From the NCBI GenBank assembly GCA_031432545.1, contig JAVKGX010000003.1, forward strand, positions 1 through 64,000: a stretch of 64,000 bases of DNA, read 5' to 3'. Below are positions 1 to 7,026 of the stretch, in pieces. This stretch comes from Armatimonadota bacterium (GTDB taxonomy: Bacteria > Sysuimicrobiota > Sysuimicrobiia > Sysuimicrobiales > Sysuimicrobiaceae). The notes beneath the pieces are model-generated. The model had not been told where the DNA came from. It ran no database searches and saw only the letters and a list, made by a program, of their open reading frames with translations. Position 1 is the stretch's first letter. Each line of letters opens with the position of its first letter. The position numbers were made by a program, and so were the translations under genes.

Positions 1-1
1 C

Positions 2-277
2 GCACACGCGGCGATGGAGGTCGGGCCTTCCATCGAACTGGGAGAAGACCTGTGGGCGAAGATGGTCTACGACTTCGCCGTGGGGTTTCACCGAGAGGAT
101 CTCGACCCCGACGAGGTGGTCGGCGCACTCGTACCGATCTACTTCGGCCGGATCGCGGCATTCGCCGCCGAGACCGATTCGAAGACCACCGCCCAAGCCG
201 AAGAGGTGATCGAGCGGCAGGCCCGGGTGTTCGAAGAGTTGAAACCGCGGCTGATCCAGGCGTGGGACCGGGGTTGA
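2..277 (+). CDS. C-terminal fragment of a probable sugar transferase (partial)
   Basis: The reading frame is open to the left edge, so only about 91 C-terminal residues are present; the stop is TGA at 275-277. The visible part is soluble and mostly helical, with a segment reading LVPIYFGRIAAF and an acidic helix ending FEELKPRLIQAW. This tail resembles, from memory only, the C-terminus of GT-A enzymes of the mannosylglycerate/glucosylglycerate synthase type. The glycerate kinase that follows 38 bases later, and the GpgS and GH63 genes further on, make that reading attractive. No catalytic motif (for example a DXD) lies inside the window, so the assignment is an inference and could be wrong. 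Confidence 0.45.
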   Translation, partial: AHAAMEVGPSIELGEDLWAKMVYDFAVGFHREDLDPDEVVGALVPIYFGRIAAFAAETDSKTTAQAEEVIERQARVFEELKPRLIQAWDRG

Positions 278-315
278 TGTAACCGTAGCGTGCAGTCCGC
301 GCGGCTGACCTCGTC

Positions 316-1674
316 ATGTGGCAGGACGACCGCTGGATGCGATCCGGTGCCGATCCGGATCTGCGACGCGACGCGGCCGCGATCCTGGAAGCCGCCATAC
401 GCGCCGTCGATGCTCAGGAAGCCGTTCGCCGGTTTGTGCGGCGCGAAGGGGACGTCCTGTGGGTCGGGGCGTCGACCTACGATCTCAGTCGCATTCGACG
501 GGTGTGGGTCGTGGGTTTTGGGAAAGCTGCGGCGTCGATGGCCCGGGGACTGGAGGATGTCCTGGGAGACCGGATCGCCGGCGGGGTCGTCGTGGTGAAG
601 CACGGGCACCTGTCGGATCTGCGCTGCGTCGAGATCGTGGAGGCCTCACACCCGCTGCCCGATCGCGACGGCGAGGCGGGTGCACGCAAGATCGTGGAAG
701 TGCTCCGAGAGGCCGCAGACGGCGATCTGGTGGTTTGCGTGATCTCCGGAGGGGGATCGGCGCTGCTCCCGCTGCCGGCGGAGGGTCTCGGGCTCGAAGA
801 CAAGGTCGCCACCACCGACCTGCTGCTGCGCAGCGGTGCAACGATCGTCGAGGTGAATGCTGTCCGCAAGCACCTGTCGGCGGTCAAGGGCGGACGGCTG
901 GCGGCGGTCGCCTACCCGGCGCAGGTTGCGGTCCTCGTGCTCAGCGACGTCATCGGCAACCCGCTGGACGCCATCGCGTCCGGGCCGTTTGCTCCGGACC
1001 CGACCACCTACGCGGACGCCCTGGACATCCTGGGGCGCTACGGCCTCGAGGAACGCGTGCCGAAGACCGTGTTGGCGCGCCTGCGGCGCGGAGCATCGGG
1101 TGAGGTCGAAGAGACGCCCAAGCCCGGAGATCGGGTCTTCGAGCGGGTGACGACTACGATCGTCGGAAGCGTGGTGCAGGCGGCCGAGGCCGCGCAGGCT
1201 GAGGCTGTGGCGCGCGGGTACGCTTCCATGATCCTGAGCACGAGTGTCGAAGGAGAAGCTCGCGAGGTGGCTCGCGTCGTCGCCGCTCTCGCCAGGGAGG
1301 AACGCCAATACGGCCGTCCGGTGCCCCTTCCGGCCTGCCTGATCCTGGGTGGTGAGACGACGGTCACCGTGCACGGCAGCGGGCGAGGCGGGCGGAACCA
1401 GGAACTGGCGCTGGCTGCTGCCCTCGGGTTGGAAGGATGTGAGCGGACACTCGTCGTCAGCTTCGCAACGGACGGAACCGACGGGCCGACGGACGCTGCT
1501 GGTGCGGTGGCCGACGGCGACACGCTCCGACGCGCGCGGGACCAGGGGTTGAATGCGCACCGATATCTTGTGGACAACGACGCCTACACCTTCTTTGACG
1601 CGTTCGGAGACCTCCTGCGCACCGGCCCCACGAACACGAACGTCAACGACTTGATCCTGGTGATGGCGAAGTGA
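316..1674 (+). CDS. gckA: glycerate kinase, MOFRL family (glycerate 2-kinase)
   Basis: Soluble 452-residue enzyme that phosphorylates D-glycerate with ATP, normally giving 2-phosphoglycerate. Family landmarks are in order: SGGGSAL at about 144-150, LSDVIGNPLDAIASGP at about 209-224, GGETTVTV followed by GRGGRNQELAL at about 345-365 (the MOFRL region), DGTDGPTDAAGA at about 386-397, and GPTNTNVNDL near the end. Length is normal for the family. No good Shine-Dalgarno precedes ATG 316; ATG 337 is a possible later start. It could return glycerate from glyoxylate metabolism or from hydrolysis of glucosylglycerate to glycolysis; modules for both are in this window. Confidence 0.93.
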   Translation: MWQDDRWMRSGADPDLRRDAAAILEAAIRAVDAQEAVRRFVRREGDVLWVGASTYDLSRIRRVWVVGFGKAAASMARGLEDVLGDRIAGGVVVVKHGHLSDLRCVEIVEASHPLPDRDGEAGARKIVEVLREAADGDLVVCVISGGGSALLPLPAEGLGLEDKVATTDLLLRSGATIVEVNAVRKHLSAVKGGRLAAVAYPAQVAVLVLSDVIGNPLDAIASGPFAPDPTTYADALDILGRYGLEERVPKTVLARLRRGASGEVEETPKPGDRVFERVTTTIVGSVVQAAEAAQAEAVARGYASMILSTSVEGEAREVARVVAALAREERQYGRPVPLPACLILGGETTVTVHGSGRGGRNQELALAAALGLEGCERTLVVSFATDGTDGPTDAAGAVADGDTLRRARDQGLNAHRYLVDNDAYTFFDAFGDLLRTGPTNTNVNDLILVMAK

Positions 1675-1693
1675 GGGTCTTGCCCCGGGCTGG

Positions 1694-3079
1694 TCAGGAG
1701 GAGGGGGAGGAGGTACGCTGGCCAGCGCGGTGGATGGGGATCACGCGGGCGCTGTGGCTAGGTGCTGGGGCGACGGTTTCCTCCGCCGGCGGCTCGATCG
1801 CAGCCGGGATGATCGGTCCCTTCAGTACGCCGCGGGCGATGAGTTCGTCTTCGAGCGCGCGGACCACCGAGAGGTCGTACTCCTTGCCGGCAACACTGTA
1901 TAGTTCCCGGACGGTGGCCTCCGGAGTCTTCGCCGGGCGGTAGGGGCGGTCGGTGGTCATCGCATCGTAGGCGTCGGCCACCGCCAGGATTCGCGCAGGG
2001 TAGAGGATCTCCTCGCCCTTCAGGCCCTGCGGGTAGCCCGAGCCATCGAGCCGCTCGTGGTGCTGGTGGAGGACGTCGAGGGCCGGCCGGTAGAGGCTGA
2101 TGCGTTCGAGGATACGTACCCCGGCTTCGACGTGCTCTTGCATCTCTCCGAGCTCGTCGGCGTCCAGTTTCCCCCGCTTCTGGAGTACGGCGTCCCGGAC
2201 CGCGACCTTGCCCACGTCGTGCACCCGGGCGATGACTTCCAGGTTGTGCAGGTCCTGACTGCTGATTCCCAGGCGCCGACCCAGCGCCGTCGCCAGCTCG
2301 GCCACCCGCTGGGAGTGCTGCGACGTATATGGATCCCGAAGGTCGATGGCGTCGGCCAGGGCCTGGATGAAGCTATCGGTCTCCGTGCGCAGACGGACGT
2401 AGTTCTCGTAGGAGAGTTTGGTGGCGATCATTGGTGGAATCAGGAGGAGCAATGCGGCCGGATGCAGGTTCCAAAGAAGCACAGCGATAACCGCGAGGCC
2501 AATCATTGCTCCAAACACCGGGGCCACGACGGACATATTCTGAAAGAGCACTGGAGGCAATGACAGGCCCTGGGCTACCGAGATTACCATTGCGATCATG
2601 CTACTGTTTGCAACAAAGAAGACACCGCCCGCAAGAAGTGCAGCAATGATGCTATGCGGCAGGGCATTCTGAAAGGCAGTGTTGCCCGCAACACTTTGAT
2701 AGGCGGTCCCAGCGAGAAACACTGAGACCCCGTACGTGGCGACGTTGTAGACCGTCTTAAACCAAGGCTTGCCGGCTTGAATGTGCGTTGTGGTTGCGGC
2801 AAACACCAGTAAGAGAAAGGCCACTGGCCATCCGTAAAGAATGAGAACAGGAAGGGCGATGATAATGGTAAGGGTTACCTCGGTGCCTTCCTTACCAATG
2901 TTGAACCTCGTAGGCCGAAGCTCAGTTAGGATTGCAGCGAAGGTCGCAGACATTAGCACAGCGACGTCCTGATGGAGAACCGGTACTCGATCACTGACCA
3001 ACAGCAAGACAACGTGGACGGCAAGCATGCCGAAGCCTGCTGTAACGACAGCAATCAGCAGCTTTAACTGCGGGCGCAC
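1694..3079 (-). CDS. membrane HD-GYP domain protein, putative cyclic-di-GMP phosphodiesterase
   Basis: The frame is open from GTG 3151 (485 residues). GTG 3079 (461 residues) is preferred because TCCTCC at 3089-3094 gives a GGAGGA ribosome site 9 bases upstream and the protein then starts directly before the first membrane helix. Using the long numbering, about 30-240 holds six or more hydrophobic helices. About 262-440 is an HD-GYP domain with HSQRVAELA, HDVGK (metal-binding HD pair) and HHERLDGSGYP (the GYP signature). HD-GYP proteins hydrolyse cyclic di-GMP; the membrane part has no named sensor domain that I recognise. The 5' region carries a strong hairpin and a tandem micro-ORF array on the same strand. 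Confidence 0.9.
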   Translation of the reverse strand: MRPQLKLLIAVVTAGFGMLAVHVVLLLVSDRVPVLHQDVAVLMSATFAAILTELRPTRFNIGKEGTEVTLTIIIALPVLILYGWPVAFLLLVFAATTTHIQAGKPWFKTVYNVATYGVSVFLAGTAYQSVAGNTAFQNALPHSIIAALLAGGVFFVANSSMIAMVISVAQGLSLPPVLFQNMSVVAPVFGAMIGLAVIAVLLWNLHPAALLLLIPPMIATKLSYENYVRLRTETDSFIQALADAIDLRDPYTSQHSQRVAELATALGRRLGISSQDLHNLEVIARVHDVGKVAVRDAVLQKRGKLDADELGEMQEHVEAGVRILERISLYRPALDVLHQHHERLDGSGYPQGLKGEEILYPARILAVADAYDAMTTDRPYRPAKTPEATVRELYSVAGKEYDLSVVRALEDELIARGVLKGPIIPAAIEPPAEETVAPAPSHSARVIPIHRAGQRTSSPSS

Positions 3080-3095
3080 CGGAGCATTTCCTCCG

Positions 3096-3122
3096 CTCGA
3101 GGGGCGGTACCCGCCCGTCGAG
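3096..3122 (-). promoter_or_regulatory. stem-loop abutting the ribosome site of the HD-GYP gene
   Basis: CTCGA (3096-3100) and GGGCGG (3102-3107) pair with CCGCCC (3111-3116) and TCGAG (3118-3122), with one G/G mismatch and a 3-base loop. The hairpin ends one base from the GGAGGA at 3089-3094. If translation starts at GTG 3079 this is an untranslated-leader element that could mask or expose the ribosome site. If it starts at GTG 3151 the hairpin lies in coding sequence. Confidence 0.4.
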
Positions 3123-3258
3123 GGGAAGTTAGGGAGCAAATCGCGTGCCACTTAGAACTACAGCCCCTCTGGCCTAGAAGATACAGAAGTGCCGTGTCAT
3201 CAGGGAGTGCGGAGAACTCTGGCTTTATCCCCTGGCGCAGGCACGATGTGCGGAAGCG

Positions 3259-3300
3259 CTAGGCCCAGCGCTCACACTTGGTACGACCCCACTTGTTCAT
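3259..3300 (-). CDS. micro-ORF copy 1, peptide MNKWGRTKCERWA
   Basis: Starts at ATG 3300-3298 and ends at TAG 3261-3259, 13 residues. GAGGAGGG lies 5 bases before the ATG on the minus strand, an excellent ribosome site. Nearest copy to the HD-GYP gene. Translation is likely from the signals seen; function is unknown. It could be a leader peptide, a small effector, or a duplicated gene start. Confidence 0.5.
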   Translation of the reverse strand: MNKWGRTKCERWA

Positions 3301-3354
3301 GCCGCCCTCCTCAACACTGGGGTAGTCATGACGGTGAACTGAGAACTGAAGGTT

Positions 3355-3396
3355 CTAGGCCCAGCGCTCACACTTGGTACGACCCCACTTGTTCAT
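3355..3396 (-). CDS. micro-ORF copy 2, peptide MNKWGRTKCERWA
   Basis: Second exact copy of the 13-codon ORF, 96 bases upstream of copy 1 on the minus strand, with the same GAGGAGGG ribosome site. As with copy 1, a 10-codon ORF (MTTPVLRRAA, 3393-3425) ends in an ATGA overlap with its start codon. Confidence 0.5.
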   Translation of the reverse strand: MNKWGRTKCERWA

Positions 3397-3450
3397 GCCG
3401 CCCTCCTCAACACTGGGGTAGTCATGACGGTGAACTGAGAACTGAAGGTT

Positions 3451-3492
3451 CTAGGCCCAGCGCTCACACTTGGTACGACCCCACTTGTTCAT
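3451..3492 (-). CDS. micro-ORF copy 3, peptide MNKWGRTKCERWA
   Basis: Third copy with identical peptide. Its upstream sequence differs from the other two, yet GAGGAGGG is kept before the ATG. Conservation limited to ribosome site plus coding sequence argues that translation matters here. Confidence 0.5.
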   Translation of the reverse strand: MNKWGRTKCERWA

Positions 3493-3562
3493 AGCGCCCT
3501 CCTCTGGTTTGGTGTGCAGTGCCGGTACCACCGCGTCCGTACGATCCGTCGATGCGTAACGG

Positions 3563-3580
3563 CTAACCCCACTTGTTCAT
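3563..3580 (-). CDS. micro-ORF remnant, peptide MNKWG
   Basis: AAGGAGT ribosome site, ATG at 3580-3578, then codons for NKWG identical to the other copies, followed at once by TAG (3565-3563). This is either a decayed copy or the shortest member of the array. Confidence 0.35.
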   Translation of the reverse strand: MNKWG

Positions 3581-4334
3581 GGCGCACTCCTTAATCCGGT
3601 TTGGCACGGTAGTTGCTCTTGCAGCACTGCGGCTACAAGTGCCAGCGGCCCGAGCCTCCGGCGTGCTGGGTACTACCTGTGTCTGGCGAGGGGGTCAGTG
3701 TGCCCTCGCGTCAGACAAAACAACCGACTGCGTCCGTCACAGTCGGTTGTCCGGCACTTTCCTTGAAGTTAGCTGGAGATTTGACGCACACCCCGTCTGG
3801 GGTCGGCGTCCAAACTCCAAGCGTCAATCCGAGTTCGATTGTCCTGGAAGCTGAAAAGACCCTATCACCCCTGCAGCGCCAGCATGCGGCCTCTACCGCT
3901 GTGCTGTCAAGAAAGTTCGTTTTTCCGGCTGTCCCCCGCTTTCTATATCGGACTCCGTTATAAATGCATGGGCTACGGTTCTGGACAAAGAACGTGCGCT
4001 CGGCCTTCTTCCGCCGCATGTGGGGCGCGGCTCTCCGTAGGCCGGTCCAATGCATGGAGGTTGGCCGCTGGCACAAGCCGAGCGCTGGAGTTCGCTCGGC
4101 GGTGGCAGCGGTGCCTGCTATCATGACCCGGGACGGCCTGGATGGCCTAACGGGTCCATATTGCACTGCACGTGTCGCCACCGGACGGGGCGCACCACCC
4201 GGTCGTGACCGCCTCGAGACTTGATCCCCGTCCGGGGCTTTCAAGCGTGTCATGGGCCGCCGGCTTAAGGTCCGATCGAGGCCGCCGCACGGTTGACCAC
4301 CGGCACCGACCATTGGCTTTCGTGGGGTGACGCC
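3581..4334. other. 754-bp intergenic region with hairpins, no convincing gene
   Basis: This stretch is less GC-rich than its surroundings and carries several inverted repeats: the terminator-like hairpin at 3720-3750, TTGACGC (3781-3787) with GCGTCAA (3821-3827) enclosing ACCCC-GTCT-GGGGT at 3790-3803, and CCCC-GTCC-GGGG near 4226. A minus-strand ORF from ATG 4019 to 3711 (102 residues) has codon use unlike the neighbours and a weak ribosome site; I do not call it a gene. I recognise no tRNA and no named riboswitch. The glgA promoter should lie at the right end and the promoter for the micro-ORF array on the minus strand. Confidence 0.5.
3711..3750 (-). terminator. probable intrinsic terminator or attenuator upstream of the micro-ORF array
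   Basis: ACAACCGACT (3720-3729) pairs perfectly with AGTCGGTTGT (3741-3750) across an 11-base loop. On the minus strand the stem runs directly into TTTTGTCT. It sits upstream of the micro-ORFs and the HD-GYP gene, so it could end an upstream transcript or act as an attenuator for the array. Confidence 0.55.
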
Positions 4335-5798
4335 TTGCGGGTGCTGTTCGTCTCCTCGGAAGTTGCACCGTTCGCGAAGACCGGCGGACTCGCGGACGTG
4401 AGCGCCGCGCTGCCGGCTGCTCTGGCCCGAGCGGGGATCGACGCGAGGATCTGCATGCCGCGGTATGGTTCCATCCCCATCCCTGCGCCCTCAAGCCTCG
4501 TGCGCGAGAGCGGTGGGGAGATCGTCGAAACCTCGTTGGGTGACGTCACGGTCTGGATGGTGGATCATCCGGGCTACTTCGACCGTCCGGGCCTGTATGG
4601 GGAGGGCGGGCGCGACTACGAAGACAACCTGGAGCGGTTTGCGTTCTTCTGCCGCGCGGCGCTGGCATGGTGCCGGCAAAGCGGCTGGATCCCCGACGTG
4701 GTCCACTGCAACGACTGGCAGACCGCGCTGATCCCGGTCTACCTGAAGATCGCCCATTGTGGCGATCCCGATTTGCGGGACGTGGCCAGCCTCCTGACGG
4801 TCCACAACCTGGCCTACCAGGGCGTGTTTCCAGCCGAACGCTTCTCGGCCACGGGCCTGCCGCCGGAGCTGTTCAGTTCGGCTGCGTTGGAGTTCTGGGG
4901 CAAGGTCAACCTGCTCAAGGGCGGGCTGGTGTTTGCCGATCTGTTGAGCACGGTCAGCCCGACGTACGCGCGCGAGATCCAGACCCCTGAGTTCGGGTGC
5001 GGTCTCGACGGTGTCCTGCGCGAGCGGGCGCACGATCTGTACGGCATCCTCAACGGGGCTGACTACACGGTGTGGGATCCCTGGGTGGACGAACTCATCC
5101 CGGCCCGCTACAGCGCAGCCGACCTCAGCGGCAAGGCGGTCTGCAAGGCAGAGCTGCAGCGGGAGTTCGGTCTGGACCCGGCGCCAGAAGCGCCACTGTT
5201 GGGGGTGGTGTCGCGGCTCACGGATCAGAAGGGGCTGGACCTGATCGCGGCGTGCCTAGACCGGATCGTCGCGGCCGGCGCCCAGTTCGTCCTCCTCGGC
5301 ACGGGGGATCCCAAGTACCAAGACCTCTTCCGCAACGCTGCCCGGTCCCATCCGGGTTCGGTCGGCGTTCGGATCGGGTTTGACGAGCGGCTGGCGCACT
5401 GGATCGAGGCCGGCGCCGACATCTTCCTGATGCCGTCTCGCTACGAACCTTCGGGGCTGAATCAGCTCTACAGCCTCCGATACGGCACCGTCCCGGTCGT
5501 GCGCAGGACGGGCGGACTGGCCGACAGCATCACCGACGCCACACCGGATGCGATCGAGCGAGGTGAGGCCACGGGGTTCGTCTTCGTCGACTACACGGCC
5601 GATGCGTTGTGGACGGCCATCGAGCGAGCACTGGCTGCCCACCGGGACCCCGAGATCTGGTCCAGGTTGGTGCAGGCCGGGATGGCGGCGGACTTCTCGT
5701 GGGATCGGGCAGCGGCGGGCTACGTCGAGCTCTACCGTAAGGCGGTCGAGCGGCGCAGGGCCGGGCGGGACTTTGGCGACCGCGGATACGGAGGGTAG
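4335..5798 (+). CDS. glgA: glycogen synthase (ADP-glucose type, GT5)
   Basis: Transfers glucose from ADP-glucose to a growing alpha-1,4-glucan; cytosolic. TTG 4335 is chosen as start because the family begins at the RVLFVSSEVAPFAKTGG strand, GGGGTGA lies about 5 bases upstream, and the protein is then 487 residues, the usual length; a TTG at 4293 would add 14 unconserved residues. Visible motifs: KTGGLADV near the N-terminus (ADP-glucose binding), TVHNLAYQG, GVVSRLTDQKG at the start of the C-terminal Rossmann domain, and PSRYEPSGLNQLYSLRYGT near residue 380-400, the GT5 nucleotide-sugar and catalytic region. galT follows 116 bases later and glgC lies at 17822-19108, so the two glycogen genes are not adjacent. 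Confidence 0.95.
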   Translation: MRVLFVSSEVAPFAKTGGLADVSAALPAALARAGIDARICMPRYGSIPIPAPSSLVRESGGEIVETSLGDVTVWMVDHPGYFDRPGLYGEGGRDYEDNLERFAFFCRAALAWCRQSGWIPDVVHCNDWQTALIPVYLKIAHCGDPDLRDVASLLTVHNLAYQGVFPAERFSATGLPPELFSSAALEFWGKVNLLKGGLVFADLLSTVSPTYAREIQTPEFGCGLDGVLRERAHDLYGILNGADYTVWDPWVDELIPARYSAADLSGKAVCKAELQREFGLDPAPEAPLLGVVSRLTDQKGLDLIAACLDRIVAAGAQFVLLGTGDPKYQDLFRNAARSHPGSVGVRIGFDERLAHWIEAGADIFLMPSRYEPSGLNQLYSLRYGTVPVVRRTGGLADSITDATPDAIERGEATGFVFVDYTADALWTAIERALAAHRDPEIWSRLVQAGMAADFSWDRAAAGYVELYRKAVERRRAGRDFGDRGYGG

Positions 5799-5914
5799 TA
5801 TGGGGGCGTTCCCCGGCGCACGGTTGTCCCGATCACAGCGGAAGCCACCGCTCGTCGGACGGCCCGCGCGGACGGGGTGAGGGGGCAAACAAGGCAGGTA
5901 TCTGGAGGCCGCAG

Positions 5915-6991
5915 GTGCCCGAGTTGCGACGTGATGTCGTCTCCGGCCGCTGGGTGATCATCGCCACCGAGCGGGCCGCCAGGCCCACGGACTTCACGAA
6001 GTCGCGGGAGGCGGTGCTGGAGGACCGTGAGCGATGCCCGTTCTGCTACGGTCGCGAGAGCCGGACGCCGCCGGAGATTTTCGCGATCCGGCCCGACGGG
6101 ACCGCTCCTGATACCCCCGGCTGGCAGGTACGCGTGGTGCCCAACAAGTTCCCCGCACTGCGCATCGAAGGCGAGGTGAACCCCGACGGCGGTCCCCTCG
6201 CCGAGCACATGGACGGCGTGGGAGCCCACGAGGTCATCATCGAGACTCCTGACCACGATGCCCACCTCGGGCTGCTGTCGGCAGACCAGGTGGCAACGGT
6301 GCTGCGCGCATATCGGGAGCGCTACGTCGACCTCAGCCGCGATCCCCGCTTCCAGTACGCGTTGCTGTTCCGCAACCACGGCCGGTCGGCCGGCGCGAGC
6401 CTTTCCCATCCTCATTCGCAGCTGATCGCCCTGCCGGTGCTGCCGCGCCGGGCCGAAGAGGAGCTGGAAGTGGCGCGCACCTACTTCGCCGAGCACGCGC
6501 GCTGCCTGTACTGCGACGTCGTCGCGAGGGAGCTACGCGACGGAGGGCGCATCGTGCTCGCCAACGAGCAGTTCGTCGCCTACGAGCCCTACGCGTCTCG
6601 GTTCCCGTTCGAGACGTGGGTCGTCCCGAGGTTCCACCAGGCGTCGTTCGGTGATCTTGCCGACGACCATCTCCTGCCGATGGCCGAGGCTCTGGGTGCG
6701 ACGCTGCACAAGTTGCACGCGGCGCTGGACAACCCGCCCTACAACTTCATCCTCCACACCGCACCGTACAAGCTCCTGCCCAGGCACTACTACCACTGGC
6801 ACATCGAGATCATGCCCAGGCTGACCCACGTAGCGGGCTTCGAATGGGGAACCGGCTTCTACATTAACGTGGTGCCGCCAGAGCACGCGGCGCGCTACCT
6901 ACGCGAAGCCCCGGCGCGCGTGTCGGCAACGGAGGTGGCCGGGCCGCCCAAGGAGCCCCTCCGGGTGCACGGGGAGGTCGGCGGGAGATGA
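5915..6991 (+). CDS. galT: galactose-1-phosphate uridylyltransferase
   Basis: Exchanges UMP between UDP-glucose and galactose-1-phosphate (Leloir pathway) or acts on a related sugar phosphate. 358 residues from GTG 5915, with GGAGG about 8 bases upstream. The N-terminal half has the CPFCYG metal-binding pair; the nucleophile motif is HPHSQ (usually HPHGQ) in SLSHPHSQLIALP; a second CLYC pair follows, as in the two-lobed HIT-fold family; the late HWHIEIMPRL block is present. No galK or galE is in the window. Because glgA precedes it, a role in nucleotide-sugar balance or as an ADP-sugar phosphorylase-like enzyme is possible. Confidence 0.9.
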   Translation: MPELRRDVVSGRWVIIATERAARPTDFTKSREAVLEDRERCPFCYGRESRTPPEIFAIRPDGTAPDTPGWQVRVVPNKFPALRIEGEVNPDGGPLAEHMDGVGAHEVIIETPDHDAHLGLLSADQVATVLRAYRERYVDLSRDPRFQYALLFRNHGRSAGASLSHPHSQLIALPVLPRRAEEELEVARTYFAEHARCLYCDVVARELRDGGRIVLANEQFVAYEPYASRFPFETWVVPRFHQASFGDLADDHLLPMAEALGATLHKLHAALDNPPYNFILHTAPYKLLPRHYYHWHIEIMPRLTHVAGFEWGTGFYINVVPPEHAARYLREAPARVSATEVAGPPKEPLRVHGEVGGR

Positions 6992-7026
6992 CCACGTCGA
7001 CGTCGCAGTAGTTGGAGAAGACGACG

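Larger units (their letters stand above)
3259..3492 (-). repeat. 96-bp direct tandem repeat, two full copies plus a partial third
   Basis: Copies begin at 3259, 3355 and 3451, exactly 96 bases apart. The first two look identical over the unit. The third matches for 42 bases and then diverges after 3492, keeping only the GCCCTCCTC (Shine-Dalgarno complement) that follows. A fourth, degenerate piece (CCCCACTTGTTCAT at 3567-3580) lies further upstream on the minus strand. Each copy encodes the same short peptide on the minus strand. There are no short spacers of variable sequence, so it is not CRISPR. Confidence 0.95.

Noticed and set aside
3080-3260. Cyclic-di-GMP (GEMM) riboswitch before the HD-GYP gene
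   Set aside because: I looked for the conserved GEMM core and tetraloop-receptor elements on the minus strand and did not see them.
3259-3492. CRISPR array
   Set aside because: The repeat unit is 96 bases with nothing variable between copies, and there are no cas genes.
3189-3494. Plus-strand ORF with a 32-residue repeat (PSAHTWYDPTCSCRPPQHWG...)
   Set aside because: It arises because 96 is divisible by three; it has no ribosome site and the minus strand offers better coding signals.
3825-3852. tRNA-like T-loop (GAGTTCGATT)
   Set aside because: The flanking bases do not form a T stem and no acceptor or anticodon arm can be placed.
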